Shown one piece after another: positions 18,464 through 30,715 of a stretch of DNA of 64,000 bases (its first letter is position 1; each line of letters begins with the position of its first letter). Where the stretch lies: assembly GCF_015277775.1 (NCBI RefSeq), contig NZ_CP063849.1, forward strand, positions 8,075,501-8,139,500, written 5' to 3'. The notes under the pieces were generated by a model. It saw only the letters and a program-made list of their open reading frames with translations, was not told the origin of the DNA and did not search any database. The DNA is from Paludibaculum fermentans. Its GTDB lineage: Bacteria > Acidobacteriota > Terriglobia > Bryobacterales > Bryobacteraceae. Position numbers and translations under genes: made by a program.

Positions 18464-19350
18464 GATGAGCAGCACCCCTCCTGTTCTTCTTCCTCGGGCT
18501 GCGGCGGCAGTTCACTATAGTTCGTGCCAAGCTGGCGGCGCATGCGGGTCAGGTAGTCTTCCCGCTCGCGGTCGACAAACTCGCCCACGACGATCTCCCC
18601 GCCGGGCACCAGCGCTACTTCGTACGTCGGCGCGCCGTTCTTGATCTTGCTGCGGTTCTTGTAGTCGACCATCGCCGCCAGGCCGTCGCCCATGTTGTTC
18701 CGCCGCTGGTACAGCGTCGGGCACGGCGTCAGCACCTCGATGAACCGGAAGCCCTTCTTCTTGAGCGCCTTCGACATCGTGCGCTCCAGTTGCTTCACGT
18801 GGTACGCCGTCCAGCGCGCCACAAACACCGCCCCCGCCGCATCCACCAGTTGAGGCAGGCAGATCTCGGGTTCGAAACTGCCGAACGGGCTCGTGGTCGT
18901 GATCGAGTTGCCCGGCGTCGTCGCGGCCGCCTGGCCTCCGGTCATGGCGTAAATCATGTTGTTCACGCAGACCACCATGATGTCCATGTTGCGCCGCGCC
19001 GCATGGATCAGGTGGTTGCCGCCGATGGACGTCAGGTCGCCGTCACCGGAGTAGACAATGACAGTGAGCTCCGGATTCGCCAGCTTCAACCCCGTGGCGA
19101 AGGGGATCGCCCGGCCGTGCGTGGTGTGGAACGAATCCAGCGCCATGTAGCCGCTCACTCGACCGGAGCACCCGATGCCGCTCACGATCACCGTCTTCTT
19201 TAAATCGATGTTCTGGCCCAGCAGCGCCGCCGCGAAGCTGTTCACCGTCGTTCCGATGCCGCAGCCTGGGCACCAGATGGTGGGGATGCGCTCTTTGCGC
19301 AGTACGTCCTCCACCGGATTGTGGATGTGCAGGTCCGCCGCCGTGCTCAT
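18457..19350 (-). CDS. korB: 2-oxoacid:ferredoxin oxidoreductase, beta subunit (TPP-binding)
   Basis: 297 residues. Carries the N-terminal cysteine pair motif CPGCGIG and the thiamine diphosphate site GDGDLTSIGGNHLIHAARRN with NNMIYAMTGGQ. It also has an unusual Cys-rich end (GCCSSC). This subunit holds thiamine diphosphate. Start overlaps the alpha-subunit stop by 4 bp (19347-19350), and its stop overlaps the gamma subunit. The GQAAATTPG stretch is typical of KorB-type rather than pyruvate enzymes. Confidence 0.93.
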   Translation of the reverse strand: MSTAADLHIHNPVEDVLRKERIPTIWCPGCGIGTTVNSFAAALLGQNIDLKKTVIVSGIGCSGRVSGYMALDSFHTTHGRAIPFATGLKLANPELTVIVYSGDGDLTSIGGNHLIHAARRNMDIMVVCVNNMIYAMTGGQAAATTPGNSITTTSPFGSFEPEICLPQLVDAAGAVFVARWTAYHVKQLERTMSKALKKKGFRFIEVLTPCPTLYQRRNNMGDGLAAMVDYKNRSKIKNGAPTYEVALVPGGEIVVGEFVDREREDYLTRMRRQLGTNYSELPPQPEEEEQEGCCSSC

Positions 19351-20507
19351 TCCGCACCTCTTTCAATTGCCGCCAGGATGTCCGCCGGTTTGTGTACCGT
19401 GCCGCCCGGATGGGGCACGCTGATTACCTTGCATTGGCCGCCGGCGCAACGCTCCAGTTCAATCACCACCTGGCCCATGTTGAGTTCCGGCATGACCAGG
19501 GCCTTCACCTTCGGCGCCAGCTCCCTGATCAGCTTCTCGGGGAACGGCCATACGCAGATCAGCCGCAGCTTGCCCACCTTCAGGCCCTTATCCCGGGCCA
19601 TCTCGATCGCCCGCTGCGCTACCCGCGACGTGATGCCGTAGCTCACCACCACTACATCGGCGCCTTCCAGACCCTCGGCCTCTACAATTGTCAGTTCATC
19701 GGCCGCCCGGCTGATCTTCTCGAACAGCCGCGGGATCAGCTCCTTCTGCGAAGCCGGATTCATCAGCGGATACCCGCGCTTGTCGTGCGTCAGGCCCGTG
19801 ACATACACCTTGTAGCCCTCGCCGGCATGCGCGATCTCGGGCACCAGGTCCTCACCCGGCTCGAACAGGACAAACTCGCCCGGCGGCTTGGAGGCGTGCC
19901 GGCGCGGGGTGACTTCAATCTCTTTCGCGTCGGGGATGACCACCTTCTCCGTCATATGCCCCACGCACTCGTCCATCATGAACATCACCGGAACCCGGAA
20001 CTGCTCCGCCAGGTTGAATGCCTTCACCGTCAGGCTGAAGCACTCCTGCGGCGAGTTCGGCACCAGCGAGATCGTGGAATAGTCACCATGCGACCCAAAC
20101 CGCGCCTGCATCATGTCGCCCTGCGCCGGCAGCGTGGGCAGTCCGGTGGAGGGTCCGCCGCGCTGGACATTCACGAACACGCAAGGGGTTTCGGTCATCG
20201 CCGCGAAGCCGATATGCTCCATCATCAGCGAGTAGCCCGGTCCGGAGGTCACGGTAAACGACTTCGCCCCCGCCCAGACCATCCCCTGCAGGGCGATCGA
20301 CGCGGCCAACTCGTCTTCCATCTGGATGAAGATGCCCCCCACCTTGGGGACACGGGCGGCAAACCGCTCGACTACCTCAGTGGAAGGAGTGATGGGGTAG
20401 CCTGCGGCAAATCGCGCACCTGCGGCAAGCGCACCCTCGCAGCAGGCGGCGTCGCCATTCATGAAGTGTGTGCCCGTCAGGACACAGTTGGGATCGGCGT
20501 GCATCAT
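19347..20507 (-). CDS. korA: 2-oxoacid:ferredoxin oxidoreductase, alpha subunit
   Basis: 386 residues from ATG 20507, which overlaps the ferredoxin stop by four bases. The longer open frame to 20600 is only antisense/shadow of the ferredoxin gene. Family landmarks are GNEA-equivalent MNGDAACCEGALAAG, AGYPITPSTEV and VTSGPGYSLMMEHIG (the PYR-domain glycine turn). Together with KorB it forms the active site. The split into separate alpha, beta, gamma and ferredoxin polypeptides is the ancestral four-subunit form, common in anaerobes and in aerobes with a ferredoxin-linked TCA step. Confidence 0.92.
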   Translation of the reverse strand: MMHADPNCVLTGTHFMNGDAACCEGALAAGARFAAGYPITPSTEVVERFAARVPKVGGIFIQMEDELAASIALQGMVWAGAKSFTVTSGPGYSLMMEHIGFAAMTETPCVFVNVQRGGPSTGLPTLPAQGDMMQARFGSHGDYSTISLVPNSPQECFSLTVKAFNLAEQFRVPVMFMMDECVGHMTEKVVIPDAKEIEVTPRRHASKPPGEFVLFEPGEDLVPEIAHAGEGYKVYVTGLTHDKRGYPLMNPASQKELIPRLFEKISRAADELTIVEAEGLEGADVVVVSYGITSRVAQRAIEMARDKGLKVGKLRLICVWPFPEKLIRELAPKVKALVMPELNMGQVVIELERCAGGQCKVISVPHPGGTVHKPADILAAIERGAE

Positions 20508-20746
20508 GCTTCCTTCTTCTGGCTCTTCGCGTCCGGGAACCGGTAGCCGAAGATGGCGAAGTCTGGACAATACATGCCGCACAGGTTGCAACCCGAGCAT
20601 TTCTCGGCATTTATCATGTGCGGCGGGTGGTAGCCTTTGGCGTTAAAGGCATTCGAGAGTTCCAGCACGTGAGTGGGGCAGAACTCTACACAGAAGCCAC
20701 ACCCTTTACAGCGTTCGGCCGTGACGGCAACGGAGCCTTTTGGCAT
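20504..20746 (-). CDS. korD: 2x[4Fe-4S] ferredoxin subunit of 2-oxoacid oxidoreductase
   Basis: 80 residues with two cluster-binding motifs: CKGCGFCVEFCP and CSGCNLCGMYCP (CxxCxxCxxxCP, twice). The long loop between them (ELSNAFNAKGYHPPHMI) is typical of the delta subunit of KOR/VOR enzymes rather than free ferredoxins. It passes electrons from thiamine diphosphate to external ferredoxin. It is first in the korDABC run; the divergent membrane-protein gene begins 210 bp away, leaving room for both promoters. Confidence 0.93.
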   Translation of the reverse strand: MPKGSVAVTAERCKGCGFCVEFCPTHVLELSNAFNAKGYHPPHMINAEKCSGCNLCGMYCPDFAIFGYRFPDAKSQKKEA

Positions 20747-20955
20747 CGAGCCCCTCCTTGACCAAATGGTGTATGCAATTGCGCGGCCAATTTCAGATGT
20801 TGAACTCTTCTACACTTTGGCCCGAATCCGGCGTCCAACCGTGTTACACCGAGCCCCGCCCTCCCAACTTCACTCAACGGTCGATTGAGCCCTGCGGGAT
20901 TCTACGCACCCCTGCATCGCCAGCCCGCCAAACCGCTACTATCATGGGAAGGCCC

Positions 20956-22527
20956 ATGAACCCGACCCTCACCACCGGCGCCTTCGGTCTGCGCGTACCC
21001 CGCGGATTCTTCACCCGCCTGTGGCTGCTGGTCGCCCTGCTGGCGGCCCTCGTGAATGCCGGCAGCATGGTGAGTATCGACCCCGTCCGCCGCCTGCAGC
21101 AGACCCGTGCCCTCTGGACCTCCGAGCCCGAAATCCGCCCGGAGGAAGCCAATCTCTTTGGAACCCTCGCCTATGACGGCAAGCGGCACGCTTACTTCGG
21201 GCTCGGCCAGCCGCTCGTCTTCCTCCCCTTCGACATCGCTGTCACCACCACCCTCGATCCCGCCCGCCGGCACGTACCCGTCTCATCCCAAGTCCTCGAC
21301 GCCCTCCGCCTCATCCTCATCGCCTTCTTCTCCCAGACCCTGGTCTGCGGCTTGGCGGCCTGCTTCGCTTACCTGCTGCTCCGCCAGCTTAAGTTCGCGC
21401 ACGCCCCGGCCGCCCTCGGGACCCTCAGCCTGCTGCTGGCCACGACGTTCCTCCACTACATCCAGAACTGCCAGGAAAACAGCTTGATGCTGGCCATGGC
21501 GCTGGCCGGAGGCTTCTTCACCCTGCGCTGGTTCGACCACCGCCAGTGGCGCGACGCTGTCTGGGCGGGCGCGGCCTTCGGCTTCAGTTTCCTCACCCGC
21601 CTCACAACCCTGGCCGATGCGGCCGGCATCGTGCTCTGCCTGCTCCTGCTGCTGCTTTGGGACACCCGGAACATGAAGACCACGGCAGCCGCCCTGCTCG
21701 CCTACGCCAAGGCCTTCACGCCTGCCTTCGCCGTGTTCCTACTCATCGAACGCCTCTACCAGTACCACCGCTTCTGGACCTTCCGGGGCACCTACTACAC
21801 CCCGTTCCTGGAGCCGCCGCCCTCCACCGACAGCAGCGGCAACATGTTCAACAATCCCCTGCTGGCCGGCGTCAAAGAGGCGCTCTGGACCCCGCAGAAC
21901 TCCATCTTTCTCTTCGACCCCCTGCTGGTGATCACGCTCCTCGCCCTGGGCGTGCTCTGGCGCCAACTGGAGCCTCGGGTTCGAGCCTTCGCCCTGGGCG
22001 CCGCAGCCACCCTGACCGTCTACATCTACTTCTACGCCACCTACATGTCCCCCACCGGCGAGATCTCCTGGGGCGACCGCTACACCGAAACCCCCGTCCT
22101 CCTCCTCTGCCTCCTCGCCGTCCCCCTCCTCTGGACCAGCCGCCATCGGATCTCCACGGCCTGGCGCGGCCTCGCCATCGCCGTCATCTCCTGGAGCGTC
22201 ATCCTGCAGATCGCCTCTATCCTGCTCATCCCGTCCATTGAAGTCCTCCAGTGGCGCCGCCTCAACCTGCCCTGGAGCATCCCCCGCCGTTTCATCAACA
22301 TCTGGCTGGCCATCAGCGGCCAGGGCCCCAGCATCCCCTACCACGGACCCCTGCCGCCGGAATGGCAGCAATTGAGCCTCCTGCCCTTTCAACTGGGCCT
22401 TCGCTTTGGAGCCCTCCAGCCCTACGCCGTCGGAGCCTGGTGCGTCCTGCTGATAATTGCTTTAGTCCTTCTGGGGCAAATCGTGCATCAATGTCTCCGG
22501 GAGGACCGGGCATGGGCAACGCACTGA
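20956..22527 (+). CDS. Multi-pass membrane protein, GT39/PMT-like glycosyltransferase family
   Basis: 523 residues from ATG 20956, which has GGGAAGG seven to eight bases upstream; ATG 20944 is an alternative. About eleven membrane helices, with a first periplasmic loop after helix 1 that carries acidic residues (RALWTSEPEIRPEE). This layout resembles dolichyl-phosphate-mannose-type glycosyltransferases (GT-C fold). A hydrophilic loop with RGTYYTPFLEPPP lies after the central helices, and MSPTGEISWGDRYTE near the C-terminal third resembles loops of GT39-type proteins. Donor and acceptor unknown. It overlaps the next small gene by 16 bp. Confidence 0.55.
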   Translation: MNPTLTTGAFGLRVPRGFFTRLWLLVALLAALVNAGSMVSIDPVRRLQQTRALWTSEPEIRPEEANLFGTLAYDGKRHAYFGLGQPLVFLPFDIAVTTTLDPARRHVPVSSQVLDALRLILIAFFSQTLVCGLAACFAYLLLRQLKFAHAPAALGTLSLLLATTFLHYIQNCQENSLMLAMALAGGFFTLRWFDHRQWRDAVWAGAAFGFSFLTRLTTLADAAGIVLCLLLLLLWDTRNMKTTAAALLAYAKAFTPAFAVFLLIERLYQYHRFWTFRGTYYTPFLEPPPSTDSSGNMFNNPLLAGVKEALWTPQNSIFLFDPLLVITLLALGVLWRQLEPRVRAFALGAAATLTVYIYFYATYMSPTGEISWGDRYTETPVLLLCLLAVPLLWTSRHRISTAWRGLAIAVISWSVILQIASILLIPSIEVLQWRRLNLPWSIPRRFINIWLAISGQGPSIPYHGPLPPEWQQLSLLPFQLGLRFGALQPYAVGAWCVLLIIALVLLGQIVHQCLREDRAWATH

Positions 22528-22823
22528 CGCTTGTGGAATTGCTCGCCATGAGCCTTTGGTTGGGCGGCCTGGTCCATGGCCTGTTCACGCGCACGCCGGG
22601 TGGCCGCTGGCAGTGGGCATGTGTCGGCTGCAGTCTCGCGCTGGCCGCGGTGCAAACCGCGCGAGGTCTGCTCTGGACTTGGGACGGCATGACCCGCCCG
22701 GCCCTCATCCTCTTCAGCACCCTGGCTGTGGTCTGTGCCCTCAGCCGGCGCGCCGCGGCCAGCGCCGTGATCCTGCTGCCGCTGGCCGGCTATCTCTACT
22801 GGGTCTCGATGCGCGGGTTCTGA
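22512..22823 (+). CDS. Small four-helix membrane protein
   Basis: 103 residues, ATG 22512 overlapping the upstream gene's 3' end by 16 bp in another frame. Four hydrophobic helices: LTLVELLAMSLWLGGLVHGLF, then WQWACVGCSLALAAVQTA, LILFSTLAVVCALS and AVILLPLAGYLYWVSM. Resembles in outline the small DUF4149-type proteins, but I would not assign it. The overlap suggests it is co-translated with the glycosyltransferase-like protein. Confidence 0.55.
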   Translation: MGNALTLVELLAMSLWLGGLVHGLFTRTPGGRWQWACVGCSLALAAVQTARGLLWTWDGMTRPALILFSTLAVVCALSRRAAASAVILLPLAGYLYWVSMRGF

Positions 22824-22996
22824 TCAGCAGCACTTCGCGCGCTGGTACTTCTGCCGCATGCGCTCTTCCGAGAACGTCCGCCACTCCGCGCCGCAGTGCG
22901 TCCGGCCGTGCGCCGCCAGGTGCCGCTGATACGCGCTCTCGTCGCCGATCTCCCGCAGGATCCCCATCAGGATCCGGTACAGCGATTTCAAGCCCC

Positions 22997-23000
<4 letters not shown>
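22824..23000 (-). CDS. YbdD/YjiX-family small protein (CstA partner)
   Basis: 58 residues, on the minus strand from ATG 23000 to TGA 22824. The sequence starts [20 protein letters not shown] and continues with [14 protein letters not shown] and [16 protein letters not shown]. This matches the short YbdD/YjiX proteins (PF04328) encoded just behind cstA/btsT in many bacteria. Its start overlaps the CstA stop by four bases (ATGA, 22997-23000), and its stop abuts the stop of the convergent small membrane gene with no gap. In E. coli these partners are needed for full pyruvate uptake by CstA/BtsT. Confidence 0.88.
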
Positions 23001-25039
<2,039 letters not shown>

Positions 25040-25133
25040 AGTGAAAGATTGTATCGGTTCGCGGGGGTCATACAATAAATCACGCGGGCCGCCCGATGTT
25101 GTATAGTCGCCGCCGCATCCCGCCGCACTGCCT

Positions 25134-26806
<1,673 letters not shown>

Positions 26807-26810
<4 letters not shown>

Positions 26811-29800
26811 AGCTCGGCGCCCTGTTCCTGCTCCCTCTAGCCTGCTTCGCCCTCGACCCCGGCCTGCGCCTCTCCCAGTACCACAAGAAGGTGTGGCAGA
26901 TCGAGGACGGCCTCCCGCACAACTACGTCAACGCCATCCAATACGCGCCCGACGGCTACCTGCTGGTCGGCACGGGCGAGGGTCTGGCCCGCTTCGACGG
27001 AGTCCGCTTCACTCCGCTCGCCGGCGCCGCTTCCATCGAGCGCCAATGGATCAGCGCCCTCGCCCCAGCGCCCGGCGGCGCTTACTGGATCAGCACCTAC
27101 TACCAGGACCTCTACCGCCTGGAAAACCGCAAGCTGCGCCGCATGCTGCACGGCCAGGCCAGCATGATGGGCCTCTTCACGGACTCCACCGGAGCCCTCT
27201 GGATCAGCGCCAACGGCATCCTCCGTCTCGATGCCAAGCGCGCCGCGCCGGTAGGCATCGGCAGCTCGGCCGGCAACTCCTGGCACGTCTTCGCCGAGGA
27301 CACGCGGCATCGCATCTGGATCACGGCCGGGGGCGGACTGCACTGCTACGAGAACGGCAAGGCGCGCCTGGTCGTCAAGGACGGCGGCCCGCACGGCAGC
27401 ATGCTCAGCGTCATGGCCGGACCCGATGGCGTCATCTGGGCTGGAGCCTCCAACGGCCTCTACCGGGTGCGCGAGTCCGGCGCCACAGTCACCCTCGAAC
27501 GCCAACCCGGCGTCAACGGACCCGTCGTCAAAATCCTGCGCGACAAGGACGGCATCCTCTGGGCCGGAACCTGGGGCCAGGGCCTCTACCGCGTCACGCC
27601 CACAGGCGCCGAACACTGGTCCACCCGCGACGGCCTCTCCGACGACTTCATCCGCACTCTCTTCGAGGACCACGACGGCAACCTCTGGATCGGCTCCCGT
27701 AGCGGCGGCCTCAGCCGTTGGAAGAATCCGCTGGTCGAGCCCTTCGGCGTACCGGAAGGACTGGGCGGCAACTTCGCCTCGGCCGTCATGGAAGCCGAGG
27801 GCGGCGGCCTCTGGATGGGCACCTGGCGCAGCGGCCTCTTCCGCCTCCAGGGCGGCGTCTTCCAACCCATGCCGACGCCCCTGCCAGCCCTCGACCTCGG
27901 CATCCGCTCGCTAGCCGGCGACGGCCGCGGCGGCCTCTGGCTGGGCACCTGGGAAGGCCTCCATCACTTTGACGGAAAGACCTACGATCCGCGCATCTTC
28001 CTCCGAGGCTCCGTCTCCGCCATCCTGCGCGACCGCAAGGGCGGCCTCTGGGTAGCCGGAGCATCGCTTCGCTACTTCCCCACCGGCAACCCAACAGCCG
28101 CCATCGGAGCCGCGTTCGGAGCCGCGTTCAGAGCCGCCGCAAATAGAGCCGCGAACGTAAGTGAGCGGATAACCCCCCGTAACGCCCCAACCAACCCACC
28201 AGCGCGGCCCGCCGCGTTCGGAGCCGCGTTCAAAGCCGCGACCGCAAGCAGCGGGGGAGCCCCCGATACTCTCCAACCTGCCAGTGGACCCGTGCGTCAA
28301 CCGAGCGCGCCCTCCCCCGACCCCGGCCAACTCCTCCTCCCCGCCACCAATACCAACTGCCTCCTGCAGGACCGCCAGGGCCGCGTCTGGGCCGGCACGG
28401 ACTCCGGCGTGGCCGTCTTCGAGAATGGCCATCTCACCTGGATCCGCCGCGAACAGGGCCTCGCCGACGACTACATCACCTCCCTGACAGAGGACACCCA
28501 GGGCCGCATCTGGGCCTCCACCCGCGGTGGCTACCTCGCTTACCTGCACGGCGCCCGCGCCACCTCCCTGGGCCCCCGCGAAGGCTTGCCCGGCCACTCC
28601 CTCTTCAAACTCCTGGACGACCAGTCCGGCAGCCACTGGATCAGTTCTTCCCGAGGCATCCTCCGCATCCCGTCCACCCAACTCGACGACCTCCTCGCCG
28701 GACGCCGCCCGTCCCTCGACGTCACCCTCTACGAGCAGGAGGACGGCCTCCGCACCATCGAATGCCATGGCATCTCCCAGCCCTCTGGCTGGCGCGACTC
28801 CGAAGGCAGTCTCTGGTTCCCCACGGCCAAGGGCTTCGTCCGCATCCGGCCCGGACGCACGGCCAGTCCACCCGCGCCGCCGGTCCGCATCGAGGAGATC
28901 CTCGCCGGCTCACAGCCTCTGTCCGCACCGGTCGAACTCCAGCCCGGAGCCCGCGACCTCGAAGTCCGCTTCACCGCCCTGCGCTTCTCCTCCCCCACCC
29001 ACCTCCGCTTCCGCTACCGCCTCGAAGGCAACGATCCCGGCTGGGTCGAGCGCAACGCTGAACGCTCCGCCCGCTACACCACCGTCCCGCTCGGCCTCCA
29101 CCGCCTGCTCGTCGAGGCGCGCGAACCCGGCGGCCCCTGGAGCCAGCCCGTCTCCGTCACCATCCGCCAGTTGCCCCGCTTCTACCAGACCGCCTGGTTC
29201 TTCACCGCCGTCCTGCTCGCGCTCGCGGCCCTCGGCTACGCCTTCTACCGCTGGCGCATGTATGTCCTGCGCGGCCGCTACAAAGCGGTGCTGGCCGAAC
29301 GCAACCGCATCTCACGCGAATGGCACGACACCCTGCTGGCCGGCTTCTCCGCCATCTCCTGGCAGCTCGACGCCACACTCACTCGTCTCAAGGAACAGCC
29401 CGCCCGAGCCGCTGAGGCCGTCGACGTCGCCCGCCAGATGGTGCATCACTACCGCGCCGAAGCCCGCCGCGTCATCTGGGACCTGCGCGAAAACGACCCC
29501 GTCTCGGAAAGCCTGCAGGACGCCGTCGCCCGCACCATGGAACAGATCACCGCCGGCACCGGAGTCGCCACCAAACTGGAAGTCAGCGGCTCGCCCGGCG
29601 TCATGTCCAGCGACCTGCGCCAGAACGCCCTCCGCATCTGCCAGGAAGCCACGGCCAACGCCGTCCGCCACGGCAAGGCGGCGAACGTGCTGGTGGGCAT
29701 CCAGTACACCAGCGAAGCGGTGAAATTGCGCATCCGCGACGACGGCGCCGGCTTCGATCCCAAGCGCACCCTCAGCACGCCCAGCGGCCACTTCGGCCTC

Positions 29801-29917
29801 ATCGTGATGCAGGAGCGCGCCCGCCGCTTCGGCGGAGCCCTCCATATCGACAGCGCGCCCGGCAATGGTACGATCGTCGAAGCAGACCTTCCGCTTCAGA
29901 CGTCGAAGCCCGCATGA
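26807..29917 (+). CDS. Two-component propeller sensor histidine kinase (HisKA_3), with in-frame repeat insert
   Basis: 1036 residues with a signal peptide. Periplasmic beta-propeller repeats (GxLWIGTxxGLxR type) run from about 45 to 425 and resume at about 515-620. A Y_Y_Y domain spans ~690-790, with a membrane helix at ~795-817. HisKA_3 has phospho-acceptor His840 (REWHDTLLAGF), and the HATPase has EATANAVRHG and DDGAGFDP. The propeller is split by ~85 residues of low complexity (about 428-512) with AAFGAAFRAA and AAFGAAFKAA; at the DNA level this is a dispersed repeat also found between genes. The stop overlaps a regulator start (ATGA), but that regulator copy is only a stub because of the insertion downstream. 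Confidence 0.93.
28100..28275 (-). repeat. Dispersed repeat element lying inside a coding sequence
   Basis: Read on the minus strand, 28140-28180 is TATCCGCTCACTTACG then TTCGCGGCTCTATTTGCGG, nearly the same as the intergenic copy at 47190-47226. A 29-bp direct repeat (GCCGCGTTCGGAGCCGCGTT plus nine bases) occurs at 28109-28137 and 28211-28239 with one mismatch. A second core-like unit (minus strand CTTGCGGTCGCGGCTTTGAA) follows in each. The whole block is in frame in the propeller kinase and encodes Ala/Phe/Pro-rich sequence unlike the rest of the protein. Outer limits are estimates. Confidence 0.75.
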
Positions 29918-29987
29918 CAGACCCGATTCGCATACTTCTGGTTGAAGATCAGTACTTCGCCCGCCTTGCCCTGCACACCGTTATCGA
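29852..29987 (+). repeat. Direct repeat, left copy (kinase/regulator junction)
   Basis: 136 bp covering the last ~22 codons of the kinase and the first ~24 codons of the response regulator. It matches 34073-34208 at a fixed offset of 4221 bp. The first 115 bp are identical, then there are single-base differences at 29967 and 29982, and the match ends at 29988. This is far longer than any transposon target duplication. It marks the left edge of the insertion. Confidence 0.95.
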
Positions 29988-30051
29988 GGCCATCCTGCAT
30001 TGGGCACTCCGCCTGCCTTACCACGATGGACGGGGCAGCACACACAAGTGA
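29914..30051 (+). pseudogene. Response regulator 5' stub
   Basis: The ATG overlaps the kinase stop exactly as in an intact kinase-regulator pair. The first 24 codons (MTDPIRILLVEDQYFARLAL then HTVI) match the full regulator at 34135. After the repeat ends the frame runs into unrelated sequence and stops after 45 codons. Only the first strand and the acidic ED pair of a receiver domain remain, so it cannot be phosphorylated. It may still be translated, being coupled to the kinase stop. Confidence 0.9.
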
Positions 30052-30715
30052 TCGCGTGATTGTACCCAAACCGTCCGCGCCTCGCCGTCTGCCTGCCGCC
30101 GCAACTGAGTTCGTCGACCCACATGGGATCCACATTGGATGCTCTGGAGATCTTCCGTCTCCGAAAAGGGCTGGCGCATTGGCCCCGTCATTGGAGTCGG
30201 TGGTGTAAGGCAATCACTAGATGCATTGCGAAGTTCTCATGATTCTGCCGGGAATAGCTGGAGAAGCCGCCAAAAAGCTGAGATGGCTAACTGAACTAAA
30301 GAGCCATGTTTGTGGAGGATCTGCTCACTACAGGATGCCTGGCTGTCTGTGGCAGGATTTCCACTCCGCGTCTTCTGTTGCAGGTTGTTAGGGGGGGCAT
30401 TGCGGAGTTTGCGGCGCGTCAGTCTAGTGCTTTTTCGTGCGGTATGGTGATGGGTTGGGCTTAGTACTCGCATTTGAGAGGTACTCATCGTTGCATTAAA
30501 ACGAAAGAAACCGTCGCACGCTTCTGGCGTTTATGTGGGAAATGAAGTTGTATTTTTCTTGGTGTATGGCGGCGACTCGCTTATACTCGCTATCAGTACT
30601 GAGGTCTTCAGTCGAGGATATTGGCGCAATAGCAGTATCGGTGTCTGTCCTGCTCCCACCTAGGTGTGGGTAGGAGTCGATCTGCCGAGAGGTCGCGCCG
30701 TTAGCGAGGACGCAC
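30052..30715. other. Gene-free stretch in the insertion
   Basis: 664 bp with no convincing gene on either strand; the short open frames lack ribosome sites and protein-like composition. It includes a run of eight G at about 30389. Some parts resemble eroded coding sequence, but I cannot place a parent gene. The last 160 bp likely hold the promoter of the protease-like gene. Confidence 0.6.
30559..30587 (+). promoter_or_regulatory. Candidate sigma-70 promoter for the insertion's protease-like gene
   Basis: TTGGTG (30559-30564) and TATACT (30582-30587) with a 17-bp spacer, in a locally AT-rich stretch about 130 bp before ATG 30716. The -10 matches the consensus at five of six bases, the -35 at about four. 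The transcribed leader has a small inverted repeat (CCCAC/GTGGG) near 30655-30670. The prediction rests on sequence alone. Confidence 0.4.

Noticed and set aside
30237-30488. Possible 83-residue gene on the minus strand in the insertion
   Set aside because: No ribosome site, no signal, no recognisable fold, and mixed basic composition typical of chance frames.
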